Shown here one piece after another: positions 24,812 to 32,781 of a stretch of DNA of 45,339 bases. The notes beneath the pieces are model-generated. The model was not told the origin of the DNA. It searched no databases and was given only the letters and a program-made list of their open reading frames with translations. The stretch lies in contig JAMCUN010000002.1 in NCBI GenBank assembly GCA_023381415.1, positions 12,932-58,270 on the forward strand. The letters run 5' to 3'. How positions within the stretch are numbered: position 1 is the first letter of the stretch; each line of letters opens with the position of its first letter. Both the position numbers and the translations under genes were made by a program. This stretch comes from Thermoplasmatota archaeon (GTDB taxonomy: Archaea > Thermoplasmatota > Thermoplasmata > Thermoplasmatales > GCA-001856825).

Positions 24812-24823
24812 ATAAATATTTAT
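24812..24823. promoter_or_regulatory. Palindromic TATA element shared by asparaginase and pyrB
   Basis: ATAAATATTTAT, a perfect 12-base palindrome, is centred about 25 bases from the asparaginase ATG (24792) and about 28 bases from the pyrB ATG (24846). The whole divergent region is only 53 bases and holds no second TATA candidate. One TBP site seems to serve both directions, with leaderless transcripts on each side. Confidence 0.65.
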
Positions 24824-24845
24824 TACGCGCGTTGTTCAATAATCA

Positions 24846-25766
24846 ATGTGGTTAAACAGAGACATCGTTTCCATTGGCGATTTAAGTGTTGACGAAATTA
24901 TGGAAGTGATAGACAGGGCAAACGAAATGCTCCCGTATGCCTCCTCAGGGCATCCAAAGTCCCCCCTGGCTAACAAGATCGTCGCAACGCTATTTTATGA
25001 ACCTAGCACCAGGACGAGACTGAGTTTCGAATCCGCTGCTATGAGGTTGGGTGCAAAGGTACTGGGCTTTGGGTCTCTGGAAGCCACCTCAGTTGCCAAA
25101 GGGGAGACACTCTCAGACACAATCAGGATAGTGAATTCATATTCCGACGCGATTGTACTCAGGCATCCTTCTGAAGGGGCTGCGAGACTGGCATCCGAAT
25201 TCGCAGATGTCCCAGTGATAAATGCTGGAGACGGGGCTGGACAGCATCCAACACAGACTATTCTCGATATATTCACCATCTGGAAGGAGTCTGGTCCAGT
25301 CAACGGGAAGAGCATAGGATTTGTCGGGGACCTGAAGTACGGAAGGACGGTTCACTCGCTGAGCAAGGCGCTTTCACTTTTCGACGTTTCACTCTACTTC
25401 ATTTCGCCGGACGAACTGAAGATTCCGAAGCACATCAAGAAGGACATTGAGAAGAGGGTTGCAGTTAAAGAGACGAAGAGCCTCGATGACGTTATCTCAG
25501 ACCTTGACGTCCTGTACGTCACCAGGATACAGAAGGAGAGGTTCCCTGATATTGAGGAGTACAAAAAGGTGGCTGGGGTCTATGTCATAAGGCCGTCCCT
25601 GATTTCAAGGGGCAGGAAAAACCTGATAGTAATGCATCCTCTGCCGAGAGTGGATGAGATACCGCCAGAAATAGACAATCTGCCTCAGGCCAAGTATTTC
25701 AAACAGGCGTCTTATGGGGTACCTGTCAGGATGGCGATACTGGACCTTATTCTGAGGGGTGAGTAG
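24846..25766 (+). CDS. pyrB: Aspartate carbamoyltransferase catalytic chain
   Basis: 306 residues. It condenses carbamoyl phosphate and aspartate, the committed step of pyrimidine synthesis. LFYEPSTRTRLSFESAAMRLG (about residues 48-68) is the carbamoyl phosphate signature. DGAGQHPTQTILDIFTI holds the HPTQ motif, GDLKYGRTVHSL follows, and LPRVDEIPPEIDN is the aspartate-binding loop. The pyrI ATG follows the stop codon with no gap, so the two subunits are translated together. Transcription probably starts at the pyrB ATG from the shared palindromic TATA. Confidence 0.97.
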   Translation: MWLNRDIVSIGDLSVDEIMEVIDRANEMLPYASSGHPKSPLANKIVATLFYEPSTRTRLSFESAAMRLGAKVLGFGSLEATSVAKGETLSDTIRIVNSYSDAIVLRHPSEGAARLASEFADVPVINAGDGAGQHPTQTILDIFTIWKESGPVNGKSIGFVGDLKYGRTVHSLSKALSLFDVSLYFISPDELKIPKHIKKDIEKRVAVKETKSLDDVISDLDVLYVTRIQKERFPDIEEYKKVAGVYVIRPSLISRGRKNLIVMHPLPRVDEIPPEIDNLPQAKYFKQASYGVPVRMAILDLILRGE

Positions 25767-26237
25767 ATGACAGAAGAGAAGATGCTCAAGGTTGAGAAGA
25801 TTAGGAGGGGAACGGTTATAGACCATATACCTGTTGGGAGGTCGTTCCAGGTACTGAAGATACTAAACATTTCAAGCGACCCCGGAATCACGGTAAGCAT
25901 AGCAATTCACGTGAAGAGCAAGAAGATGGGACTGAAGGACGTGGTCAAAATCGAGGACAGGATACTTGACTCTTCGGAGCTGAACAAGATAGCGCTAATA
26001 GCGGAGGGTGCGACAATAACTATAGTCGAGGACTACGAGGTCATAAAGAAGTTCGTTGTTGTTCTCCCAGACATAATAACTGGAATACTCAAATGCAGCA
26101 ATGGAAGGTGCATATCTAACATGGAAAACAGTGTGAAACCGTCCTTCACCCTTCTGTCAAAGAATCCGCTTACAATAAAGTGCCACTACTGCGAGAGAGA
26201 GATGGAAACCGACGAGATATTCGGGAGCATAACCTAG
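25767..26237 (+). CDS. pyrI: Aspartate carbamoyltransferase regulatory chain
   Basis: 156 residues. The N-terminal allosteric domain (RRGTVIDHIPVGRSFQVLKI, the nucleotide-binding region) is followed by the zinc domain with four cysteines: CSNGRCIS and KCHYCEREM. It binds PyrB trimers and gives CTP/ATP control. Zinc ligands are complete. It ends convergently with ribK, the two coding regions overlapping by four bases. Confidence 0.96.
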   Translation: MTEEKMLKVEKIRRGTVIDHIPVGRSFQVLKILNISSDPGITVSIAIHVKSKKMGLKDVVKIEDRILDSSELNKIALIAEGATITIVEDYEVIKKFVVVLPDIITGILKCSNGRCISNMENSVKPSFTLLSKNPLTIKCHYCEREMETDEIFGSIT

Positions 26238-26908
26238 GGCTCAGTACTGTTGACATCCTTCTGGATTGTGATCTCGATCTTGTCGCCATCTTTCAGGCCG
26301 TACCTCTGCCTCAGGTTGTACGGAGAAATAATTTCGAGGACTCGCTCGTAGTGCGTTCTTTCCGGAAGCACTATACCCACAAGTTCTCCGAACATTGTTG
26401 CCCTCAGAAGCTTTATCGCACCGAATTTTCTTCCGTCCTGTTCGAAAGGCTCCACCTCGAATCCCGGTATGTTGTTGATGACCGAGCTGAAACTTGCGAA
26501 ATCGTCTGTGAACCTGAGGTTCATTGTCCCCGGGAATGGTTCGAAACTCAGGAATTCCTTGATCTTGCTTACGTACCCCTGCCTTGATATGTAGTATGAG
26601 CCTTCCCCAAGCCCCGTGAAAAGAGTACCCTCCACATGGATGTCCTTAGAAGAGCTGAGGATGTACTGTATCATGTTTAGCTGGTCCCTGAGCTCGTCGA
26701 ACGCTCTTTGCGTCAGCGTGACCTCCTCGCCCCTTGCTATCCTCCTTCTTACTATGTACCCATCGCGCTCCAGAGCTATCAGGTATCTTGATACAGACTG
26801 CTGAGATATATCAAGCTCCTTAGCGACTTCAGATGAGTTTAGAACGACCTTCCCTCCCCTATGATTGAGGGATATATTCTTCAGGAAATCTATCAGCACA
26901 GCCTTCAT
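26234..26908 (-). CDS. ribK: CTP-dependent riboflavin kinase fused to HTH (RbkR type)
   Basis: 224 residues. Residues 1-90 form a winged HTH (SSEVAKELDISQQSVSRYLIALERDGYIVRRR). Residues ~92-218 form the archaeal riboflavin kinase (GLGEGSYYISRQGYVSKIKE, EPFPGTMNLRF, HYERVLEIISPYNLR), which makes FMN using CTP. Fusions of this kind, called RbkR, are known both to make FMN and to regulate riboflavin genes, so the RibA-type gene at 3415 is a candidate target. The start codon overlaps the stop of the upstream PIN gene (ATGA), placing flavin synthesis in one transcript with translation factor aIF2-beta. Confidence 0.93.
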   Translation of the reverse strand: MKAVLIDFLKNISLNHRGGKVVLNSSEVAKELDISQQSVSRYLIALERDGYIVRRRIARGEEVTLTQRAFDELRDQLNMIQYILSSSKDIHVEGTLFTGLGEGSYYISRQGYVSKIKEFLSFEPFPGTMNLRFTDDFASFSSVINNIPGFEVEPFEQDGRKFGAIKLLRATMFGELVGIVLPERTHYERVLEIISPYNLRQRYGLKDGDKIEITIQKDVNSTEP

Positions 26909-27237
26909 GGTTTTCTAACCTTCCTCTCCGATATTGTAGCTACCCTGACGTTCATTTCCCTGAGGCTCTTTCCAAGCTCCCTGTCGTTCGTCATTACAGT
27001 GCCACCATATCTGGATGCCGCCTCAATTATTCCCCTGTCTCCCCTTGATTCTACTTCCAATATCCTGAATCTGGAAGACATCTGCAACGCCAGTTTTGCA
27101 TTCCTGTCCTTCTCGGAAAGTGTTTCAAGTTCCCTTATTGCGGAAAGAGGAACTGCAATCTCCTCGTCCAGGAATTTTTTGAGATCTATCTTCTGCTTTA
27201 TTGAGTATATTAGAGCGTTTGTGTCAAGTATGATCAA
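26905..27237 (-). CDS. PIN-domain nuclease, FCF1-like
   Basis: 110 residues from TTG 27237, whose TTGA overlaps the TGA stop of the aIF2-beta gene. Any longer reading would just be antisense-frame overlap with that gene. MIILDTNALIYSIKQKIDLK gives the first catalytic Asp (D5), IAVPLSAIRELETLSE the Glu, and GGTVMTNDRELGKSLRE the third acidic site. This fits the archaeal FCF1-like group (COG1412), linked to rRNA processing, rather than a VapC toxin, because no antitoxin gene accompanies it and it lies in a housekeeping translation cluster. The rRNA role is inferred from the family. Confidence 0.82.
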   Translation of the reverse strand: MIILDTNALIYSIKQKIDLKKFLDEEIAVPLSAIRELETLSEKDRNAKLALQMSSRFRILEVESRGDRGIIEAASRYGGTVMTNDRELGKSLREMNVRVATISERKVRKP

Positions 27238-27851
27238 GCTTTCTTCACCATCATGCCGAGGGCATAGTTCTTCCTGATCCTGTCTATCTTCACTGTTACC
27301 TTCTGCCCTTTCTTCGCGCCAGGTATTATGACAGTGATATCCCCCTTGACAGAGAGACCGTCCCCGTCCCTGTTCAGGTCTGTAACCTCGAGTTCGTAAA
27401 TCTTCCCCTCCTCTATTTTTTCCTCTGAATATTTGATTTCCTTGTGGGCGAATAGTGGCCTTTCTGCACCGCATGCCTTGCACCTTATAACCTCGTTCCT
27501 GAACTCCCTGACTATTTCAGTGTCGTAGTTACCGCATTCGTAGCACTGAACGTAAATCCTGAGATATTCCTGGAATGCCTTATCAATTCCTCCCTCCGGA
27601 GGTTTACCCTTGAATATCAGTCTTCCGTCTGAAATTTCCCCAGACAGTCCGAATTGCTTGATGAGGTACTTGAAGATATGGGACTCGTCCCTGTTGATCA
27701 CATCTACGATATCCTTGAAATTCTTGATTATGGTAAGTTTCCCCTCTGTAATGATCTCTGGCTTTGGAATCTGAAATCTCTTTTTCTCCTCCCTCTTCTG
27801 TACTGAAGATTTAACCTTCTTCAATAGGTCTGAATACCTTTGTTCATCCAC
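27234..27851 (-). CDS. Translation initiation factor aIF2-beta with C-terminal TRAM domain
   Basis: 205 residues from GTG 27851 (VDEQRYSDLLKKVKSSV). KLTIIKNFKDIVDVINRDES is the core start, HIFKYLIKQFGLSGEI the central helix. The zinc ribbon is CYECGNYDTEIVREFRNEVI followed by RCKACGA, with all four cysteines present. IEEGKIYELEVTDLNRDGDG onward is a TRAM RNA-binding domain, an arrangement restricted to some archaea. It belongs to the aIF2 ternary complex that brings initiator tRNA. The frame is open upstream to 27959 with a Cys-rich stretch, but that part has no aIF2 similarity and I do not include it. Confidence 0.93.
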   Translation of the reverse strand: MDEQRYSDLLKKVKSSVQKREEKKRFQIPKPEIITEGKLTIIKNFKDIVDVINRDESHIFKYLIKQFGLSGEISDGRLIFKGKPPEGGIDKAFQEYLRIYVQCYECGNYDTEIVREFRNEVIRCKACGAERPLFAHKEIKYSEEKIEEGKIYELEVTDLNRDGDGLSVKGDITVIIPGAKKGQKVTVKIDRIRKNYALGMMVKKA

Positions 27852-28164
27852 TCTGGCACATCGAAGACTGCCTAAATAATCTTTACAATTGCAGGAAGTA
27901 CACACCTTTGCATGACTGGATTCGACAAATGCAAGACACCGTGGTACGAAATCGCACATTCAGTTTGACAAGCAATCAAGATTGTGTCGAACAGAATCAG
28001 AACAGTAACTTCTGGAATATATCAAAAATTTCCTGTATAATAGCCTTTAAAGAATATTTTTCAATTAAATTTATTTTAGGGAACAGAGATATTTCTTGTA
28101 CGTCTTGGTTAGAAATGTTTATATACAGTATACTTCATATCTATTCTAAGAGGATTGGTTCCAG
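27852..28164. other. Divergent promoter region between aIF2-beta and the RHH/FtsZ-like pair
   Basis: No gene in 313 A/T-rich bases. TTTATATACAG at about 28118-28128 is the best TATA candidate for the RHH gene, giving a leader of roughly 10-20 bases before GTG 28165. No clear palindrome is seen. Confidence 0.5.
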
Positions 28165-28584
28165 GTGGATTCTAGTAGTACCAGAAGGATTGCACTTCGT
28201 CTGACGCCGCAGGAAGACGACGAGATTAACGACTTCCTCAGCACATCGCTAAGGTATAAGACAAAGTCAGAATTAATCAGAGCAGCAGTCTATGCCTTCA
28301 TACAGCGCCCCCAAGTTCAGACCTCGGTGGAAGAAAGCGAAGTAAAGCTGTCAAAAGCAACTCTCAACACTTTGGATCAGATGGTAATGAAAGGGCTCTT
28401 CAAAGATAGGTTCGACGCGATAGAATTTATCATAAGGAAGGTAAATGAGGAGCACTTCTTGCCTATGTGGCTCAACAAACTGGTCAGGGGTTACATTGAC
28501 GACAGGAACCTTTTGAATTTTGACGATCTTCCCTTCGAAGACAAGGGGGAGGAGAGACAGAGGGGTGAAAAAAGTGATAGATGA
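28165..28584 (+). CDS. Tandem ribbon-helix-helix protein, CdrS/CdrL-like cell-division regulator candidate
   Basis: 139 residues from GTG 28165. Two RHH motifs can be read in one chain. The first is TRRIALRLTPQEDDEINDFL with KTKSELIRAAVYAFI (residues 6-46); the second is VKLSKATLNTLDQMVMKGLF with DRFDAIEFIIRKV (60-93). One polypeptide could thus form the two-stranded DNA-binding ribbon by itself or pair into larger arrays. The last 25 residues are charged. It overlaps the start of an FtsZ-like gene by 20 bases, so they are co-translated. In haloarchaea the RHH protein CdrS is encoded with and controls ftsZ, which makes a cell-division role the best inference here. Confidence 0.8.
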   Translation: MDSSSTRRIALRLTPQEDDEINDFLSTSLRYKTKSELIRAAVYAFIQRPQVQTSVEESEVKLSKATLNTLDQMVMKGLFKDRFDAIEFIIRKVNEEHFLPMWLNKLVRGYIDDRNLLNFDDLPFEDKGEERQRGEKSDR

Positions 28585-29335
28585 AGATAGGATTGGGCTT
28601 TTGTACAAACTGAAAAACGGTCTTAGCGGTGATCGAAAATTTCTCGAACCTTCCATCGTATGCGTAGGAATAGGTGGAGGGGGATGCAATATAGTGTCCG
28701 AACTTAGTCACAAGAGAAGGGAGGTGAATCTCTACTGCTTGAATACTGATGCGCTCTCGAATGCAAAGAGAAGCGACGTCGTTTCGCTTAACGTCGGTGC
28801 AGACTACATCATGAACAACAGGGACTCGGGCGGATATGTTGAAGTAGCGAAGAAAGCGTTCAAGGAGGAGTCTGCAGTAATTGATGTCCAAGTTTTGAGG
28901 AGGGCAGATCTGGTGCTGGTTGTCACAACTCTCGGAGGGGGAACTGGTACAGGAGGAACTGTCGAGATGGTAAAACTACTGAAGTCTGAGAACACACCTT
29001 TCAAGGTGTTCGCAGTGAGACCGTTTGAATTCGAGGACAACAGGAAGGAAGTTGCCGACAGGGCACTAGCTCAACTGAGGAAGATAACAGACCATATAGA
29101 GGTTTATGACAACAATGAATTCGAAACCCTTGGGGAAATAAATTCCAGGATCAAGGAAGATATGGACGCAACAATTGAGAGTCAGCTTAAGCTCTATGAT
29201 ACACTTTACGGGAAGTACAGCGACTCGTTTGACAGGATCGTAGAGGAAACGCTTGCAGAAGTATTGACCGAAAGAGTCCTTAGCATTGAGCTAGAAGTAG
29301 AGCCTGCAGAGACTGAAATCACTAAACCTCAATAA
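28565..29335 (+). CDS. FtsZ-like GTPase-domain protein lacking T7 loop and C-terminal domain
   Basis: 256 residues from GTG 28565, which has GGGGGAGGAGAG (28547-28558 region) as a ribosome site; a longer ATG start at 28520 would lie within the RHH gene and adds non-family sequence. IVCVGIGGGGCNIVSEL (31-47) is the nucleotide loop, LNTDALSN (59-66) the T2-like strand, and TLGGGTGTGG (122-131) the tubulin signature. Beyond the next two strands the protein becomes helical and charged (RIKEDMDATIESQLKLYDTL) and ends. The NxDxxD T7 motif and the beta-sheet C-terminal domain present in FtsZ at 22895-23899 are absent. It could bind GTP and cap or regulate FtsZ filaments but should not complete the hydrolysis site. 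Role inferred. Confidence 0.85.
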   Translation: MKKVIDEDRIGLLYKLKNGLSGDRKFLEPSIVCVGIGGGGCNIVSELSHKRREVNLYCLNTDALSNAKRSDVVSLNVGADYIMNNRDSGGYVEVAKKAFKEESAVIDVQVLRRADLVLVVTTLGGGTGTGGTVEMVKLLKSENTPFKVFAVRPFEFEDNRKEVADRALAQLRKITDHIEVYDNNEFETLGEINSRIKEDMDATIESQLKLYDTLYGKYSDSFDRIVEETLAEVLTERVLSIELEVEPAETEITKPQ

Positions 29336-29350
29336 TTTTTATTTCTTTTT
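29336..29350 (+). terminator. T-rich tract after the FtsZ-like gene
   Basis: Directly after the TAA stop comes TTTTTATTTCTTTTT. Archaeal RNA polymerase terminates on such U-rich tracts without a hairpin, so the RHH/FtsZ-like transcript probably ends here. Confidence 0.6.
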
Positions 29351-29433
29351 CCCCAACATTTTAGTATCAAACAACCAGTATCTCCATTATCAATAAGGAA
29401 AATAGATATCAGCAGTTAACATCACTTTCACAG

Positions 29434-30183
29434 ATGTCAAGTCTGAAGGTGCTTCTGAATCAAAATAACCCGGTAAGAGGAGTCGAGGAAAACAAGAGGA
29501 GAATAAAGGAATCAATGGACAAAGATTTCGACGTGGCTATCTTCCCGGAACTGTTCTACTCCGGCTACATGAAAAGAGACCTCCTGAACGTTTATGATCT
29601 CGACACTGGATTTGCAAGAAAAATTCAGAAAGAACTGGAAGGGAGGATGCTTATTTTTGGCTCACCATTCAGAGACGGATTCTTATACAACAGTGCGGTT
29701 GTTATGACCGAAGACTCACTCAACGTATACAAGAAGAGACATCTCCCAAATTTCGGTCCCTTCGAGGAAATGAGGTACTTCTCCAAGGGGAATAGCCCCT
29801 TGACCGTTGATTTCAAAGGATTCAGGATTGGCATAGAGATATGCTACGACCTATTTTTCGAAGACTCGGTAGAGAAAGGGGTGGACATAATAGTCAACAT
29901 ATCAGCGTCCCCATTCACGTCGTATCAATTTTTCGAAAAGATGTTTCCTGCCAGGGCTATAGAGTACCAGGCATACTTCACATACGTGAATGTCGCAGGT
30001 TTAAGCAGAAATCAGGTGTTCTGGGGAGGAAGTAGAGTCCTTGATCCCGAGGGTAAGGAGATACTGAGCCTCAAAAGATTCGAAGAAGACTCTGGTATAG
30101 CGGTTCTGGAATCTTCATTACTCGAACTAAGCCGAAGGAAAAGGAGAGTGCTGAGCGAGGTACTTGATGACACTGCGAAATGA
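29434..30183 (+). CDS. Nitrilase-superfamily carbon-nitrogen hydrolase
   Basis: 249 residues. The Glu-Lys-Cys catalytic triad is visible: E39 in IFPELFYSGY, K101 in YKKRHLPN, and C137 in GIEICYDLFF. The chain continues with VNISASPFTSYQFFEKMFPARAIEYQAY, the usual C-terminal half. Members hydrolyse amides; the closest look is to glutaminase or amidase branches such as those feeding NAD synthetase, but no NAD synthetase gene is adjacent. It overlaps by 17 bases the next gene, a membrane protein. Substrate unknown. Confidence 0.88.
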   Translation: MSSLKVLLNQNNPVRGVEENKRRIKESMDKDFDVAIFPELFYSGYMKRDLLNVYDLDTGFARKIQKELEGRMLIFGSPFRDGFLYNSAVVMTEDSLNVYKKRHLPNFGPFEEMRYFSKGNSPLTVDFKGFRIGIEICYDLFFEDSVEKGVDIIVNISASPFTSYQFFEKMFPARAIEYQAYFTYVNVAGLSRNQVFWGGSRVLDPEGKEILSLKRFEEDSGIAVLESSLLELSRRKRRVLSEVLDDTAK

Positions 30184-31726
30184 CCTTTTCCTCGCCAAGG
30201 TCCTGAACACAGAGCTCAAGTACCAGTACCTTAAGAATACGCCAAGGTTCCAGAAGAGCGACAGGAGTTCAGTGGAGAGTGCAAAGAGGTTTCTGTCAAA
30301 CAATGTTCGTTCATCAATTTACGTGAACACAGTCATTTATGGCTTCATATCTGTCATCTTTGGGTTCGGAAGTCTTTCATCAAGGACGGGAATTTCCAAT
30401 GAGAGTTTCATCCTGTTCTTCCTTCTCCTGATACTCGCCCTTATGAGCGATACTCAGTTCTACAGAGGTCTGTGGGACATGAAACTCCTGACCCCCCTTA
30501 ACCAGCTGCCATTGAAGCTTGAACGGAGGGTCGTGCCATTCTCGCTATTCTTATACAATGAGATATATCTGCCGTTTGTTACAATCCCGGCAGGGCTCGT
30601 GATATCTCTGGGAACAGGTAACCCACTCCCCCTGATCGTCTTCTCCATGTTTACAGTTCTTTTCATATACATCGCAAGGCTTGTTTCCCTGCTGCTAGGA
30701 GTAACGTTTGTCAGGACCAACACGAACAGGAGGACGAAGCGGCTGTACCTGGGGCAGATATTTCAGGTTTTGATTTTCCTGGTGTTCATCCTTGCCATAG
30801 AGGTTGCAACCAACCCATCATTCCAGAATTTCATCAGGATTCCACATTTCCTTTTTTTCCTGATTCCTGTGGGCTCTGCTTACATATCTTCATTATCCGC
30901 CTACCCTTTTGTATTCTTTTTCCTTGTCTTTGCAGTAGCATATCCAGCTTATCTGTTCATTGAAAAGAAGAGTTTCACTGAAAGAATGGAAACGTTTGAG
31001 GACGTCTCAGGCTCCCAGAAGGGAAACGTTTTTCTGAGGTTAAGGAAACCGGTCAGCTCCCTGGTAGACAAGGATTTCAAGATACTTTTCAGGAGGAGAG
31101 GTGCGATCATGATAATGGCCATTCCAATCACGTTAATCATCCCCATAATACCGATGCTTCTATCCTCAAAGGGTAACGGACCAGAAATCGAGTTTTATGT
31201 AACATATCTATCCTCAATCTTCCTGATAGAGTTCATGCTGCTGATAGGACTTGAGGGAAAGGCAGCATGGCATCTTTCTTCCCTTCCTTTAACTCGAAGG
31301 CAGTATTTCTTTTCAAAACTGTACAGCATATTCGCAATAGGACTGATTTATTACGCGGTCCTGGTCGCTGTTATAGCGGTGGCAAACAGGAGCGTAGTCT
31401 CTCAGCTGCTGTTTTACTACCCGTATTTTGCATTTATTCTTGTTGCCTTACTCTTCACCGGAGGAACATACCTGGTGAGGCAAATTCCAAAGGAGGTTTA
31501 TTCCCTCTCCCAACAGGGAATAGGAGGAAGATGGATATTCCTAAAGACGTTCATAATCGGGCTTCCTGTGATAATATTGAATGTGTCGATATTCTACTTC
31601 TCCAGGTACCTGACATCTATCAAGCTCCCCTACTATGTGAAGGGATATGCAATTGTCATTTTGGTTGATGCCATAACTTCCTACCTCTTCCTCAGGCTTC
31701 TCATAAAGAGTGGAGACCACTTTTAG
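30167..31726 (+). CDS. Polytopic membrane protein, possibly ABC-2-type permease
   Basis: 519 residues from ATG 30167 (a TTG lies just before it), inside the 3' end of the amidase gene. About ten or more hydrophobic helices occur, grouped as in ABC-2-type or exporter permeases: a soluble N-terminal 50 residues, helices from SIYVNTVIYGFISVIFGFG to about residue 265, a charged segment with DKDFKILFRRRGAIMIM near 305, and a second group to the end. No ATPase gene adjoins, so if it is an ABC permease its partner lies elsewhere. There is no metal or catalytic motif that I recognise. Confidence 0.7.
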   Translation: MTLRNDLFLAKVLNTELKYQYLKNTPRFQKSDRSSVESAKRFLSNNVRSSIYVNTVIYGFISVIFGFGSLSSRTGISNESFILFFLLLILALMSDTQFYRGLWDMKLLTPLNQLPLKLERRVVPFSLFLYNEIYLPFVTIPAGLVISLGTGNPLPLIVFSMFTVLFIYIARLVSLLLGVTFVRTNTNRRTKRLYLGQIFQVLIFLVFILAIEVATNPSFQNFIRIPHFLFFLIPVGSAYISSLSAYPFVFFFLVFAVAYPAYLFIEKKSFTERMETFEDVSGSQKGNVFLRLRKPVSSLVDKDFKILFRRRGAIMIMAIPITLIIPIIPMLLSSKGNGPEIEFYVTYLSSIFLIEFMLLIGLEGKAAWHLSSLPLTRRQYFFSKLYSIFAIGLIYYAVLVAVIAVANRSVVSQLLFYYPYFAFILVALLFTGGTYLVRQIPKEVYSLSQQGIGGRWIFLKTFIIGLPVIILNVSIFYFSRYLTSIKLPYYVKGYAIVILVDAITSYLFLRLLIKSGDHF

Positions 31727-31761
31727 GGGTAAGTTATAAAACTCCCGGTAATTAGCTGGCA

Positions 31762-32754
31762 ATGAATAACATTCGAAAGGTCGATCCAATATCCCCTGAT
31801 CCCGAAACCATCAGGGAGGCTGCAGCAGTTATACTTCGTGGTGGGACTGTCGCCTTTCCAACAGAAACAGTATACGGGGTAGGGGCTAACGCTCTTGACG
31901 ACGAAGCCTGCAGGCAAATTTTCAGGGTAAAGGGGAGGCAGCAGGACAATCCCATAATAGTCCACATATCTGACTTTGAGCAGCTGGATTACATTACACA
32001 GGGATTGAAGGAGAGCCTGAGGCTTATACTTGAGAGGGTCTGGCCGGGACCTCTGTCCATCATCCTTGACAGGAAGAACATAGGAATCGTGCCAACTGCT
32101 GGGCTGAAAACAGTAGCAGTGAGAATGCCGGCCCACAAGGTGCCGCTGGAGCTCATAAGAGCGAGTGGGAAACCCATTGCCGCCCCAAGCGCAAATAAAT
32201 CAGGGAGCCCAAGCCCTGTCTATGCGTCGGAGGTCTATGATGACCTGAACAGCAGGGTGGATATGATACTCGATGGCGGTCCCGCGTACTTTGGTGTAGA
32301 GTCCACGGTGATTATGCCCAGGGAGGAAGAGATAGTAATCCTGAGACCTGGAGCATTTTCAGCGGAGGAAATAAGGGATATTTTCAAAATGAAGGTTGTT
32401 GTATCTGGCGAGTCGTCACAGGCACCAATTTCCCCTGGAATGAAGTACAGGCACTATGCTCCGGAGAAGGAGCTCAAACTGGGTCGCACCGAGGAAAAGA
32501 TAATTGAAGCCTGCGAGAAAGGGAATGTCCTTTTCATAGGAAGCTCGGAAACGGCGTCCAAATTGAACACAGAATCAATTGTACTTGGCTCCAAAAGAGA
32601 CTTGTATGAGATCGCAAGAAACCTATTCCCGTCTTTCCGGAAGCTCGACAAGAGCAAGTATTCTGTTGGGGTTATAGAGAGTTTCGAAGAAAGGGGGATA
32701 GGACTTGCAATCATGAACAGGATCCGGAAGGCAACAAGCGGGAAGGAACTTTAG
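31762..32754 (+). CDS. sua5: Threonylcarbamoyl-AMP synthase Sua5
   Basis: 330 residues. It forms threonylcarbamoyl-AMP from threonine, bicarbonate and ATP for tRNA t6A37. The YrdC domain carries GGTVAFPTETVYGVGANAL (27-45), RVKGRQQDNPIIVHI, and PAHKVPLELIRASGKPIAAPSANKSGSPSP (about 123-152). After a linker including SPGMKYRHYAPEKEL, the second Sua5 domain follows, so this is the two-domain form rather than TsaC. It lies 35 bases after the membrane protein and probably has its own promoter. Universal housekeeping gene. Confidence 0.95.
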   Translation: MNNIRKVDPISPDPETIREAAAVILRGGTVAFPTETVYGVGANALDDEACRQIFRVKGRQQDNPIIVHISDFEQLDYITQGLKESLRLILERVWPGPLSIILDRKNIGIVPTAGLKTVAVRMPAHKVPLELIRASGKPIAAPSANKSGSPSPVYASEVYDDLNSRVDMILDGGPAYFGVESTVIMPREEEIVILRPGAFSAEEIRDIFKMKVVVSGESSQAPISPGMKYRHYAPEKELKLGRTEEKIIEACEKGNVLFIGSSETASKLNTESIVLGSKRDLYEIARNLFPSFRKLDKSKYSVGVIESFEERGIGLAIMNRIRKATSGKEL

Positions 32755-32781
32755 AAAATTGAGATGGTACTGAAATCAAAA

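Noticed and set aside
26905-27237. PIN protein as a VapC toxin
   Set aside because: No antitoxin gene accompanies it and it is embedded by overlaps between aIF2-beta and ribK. FCF1-like housekeeping nuclease is the better fit.
27238-27483. Longer version of the PIN protein
   Set aside because: It would be read entirely within the aIF2-beta coding region in another frame, and the sequence there is basic and low in structure. TTG 27237 begins exactly at the PIN core.
27852-27959. N-terminal extension of aIF2-beta with CTSCNC-type cysteines
   Set aside because: The frame is open but the extension has no aIF2-beta similarity, the normal core begins at GTG 27851, and the extension reads through a likely promoter region.
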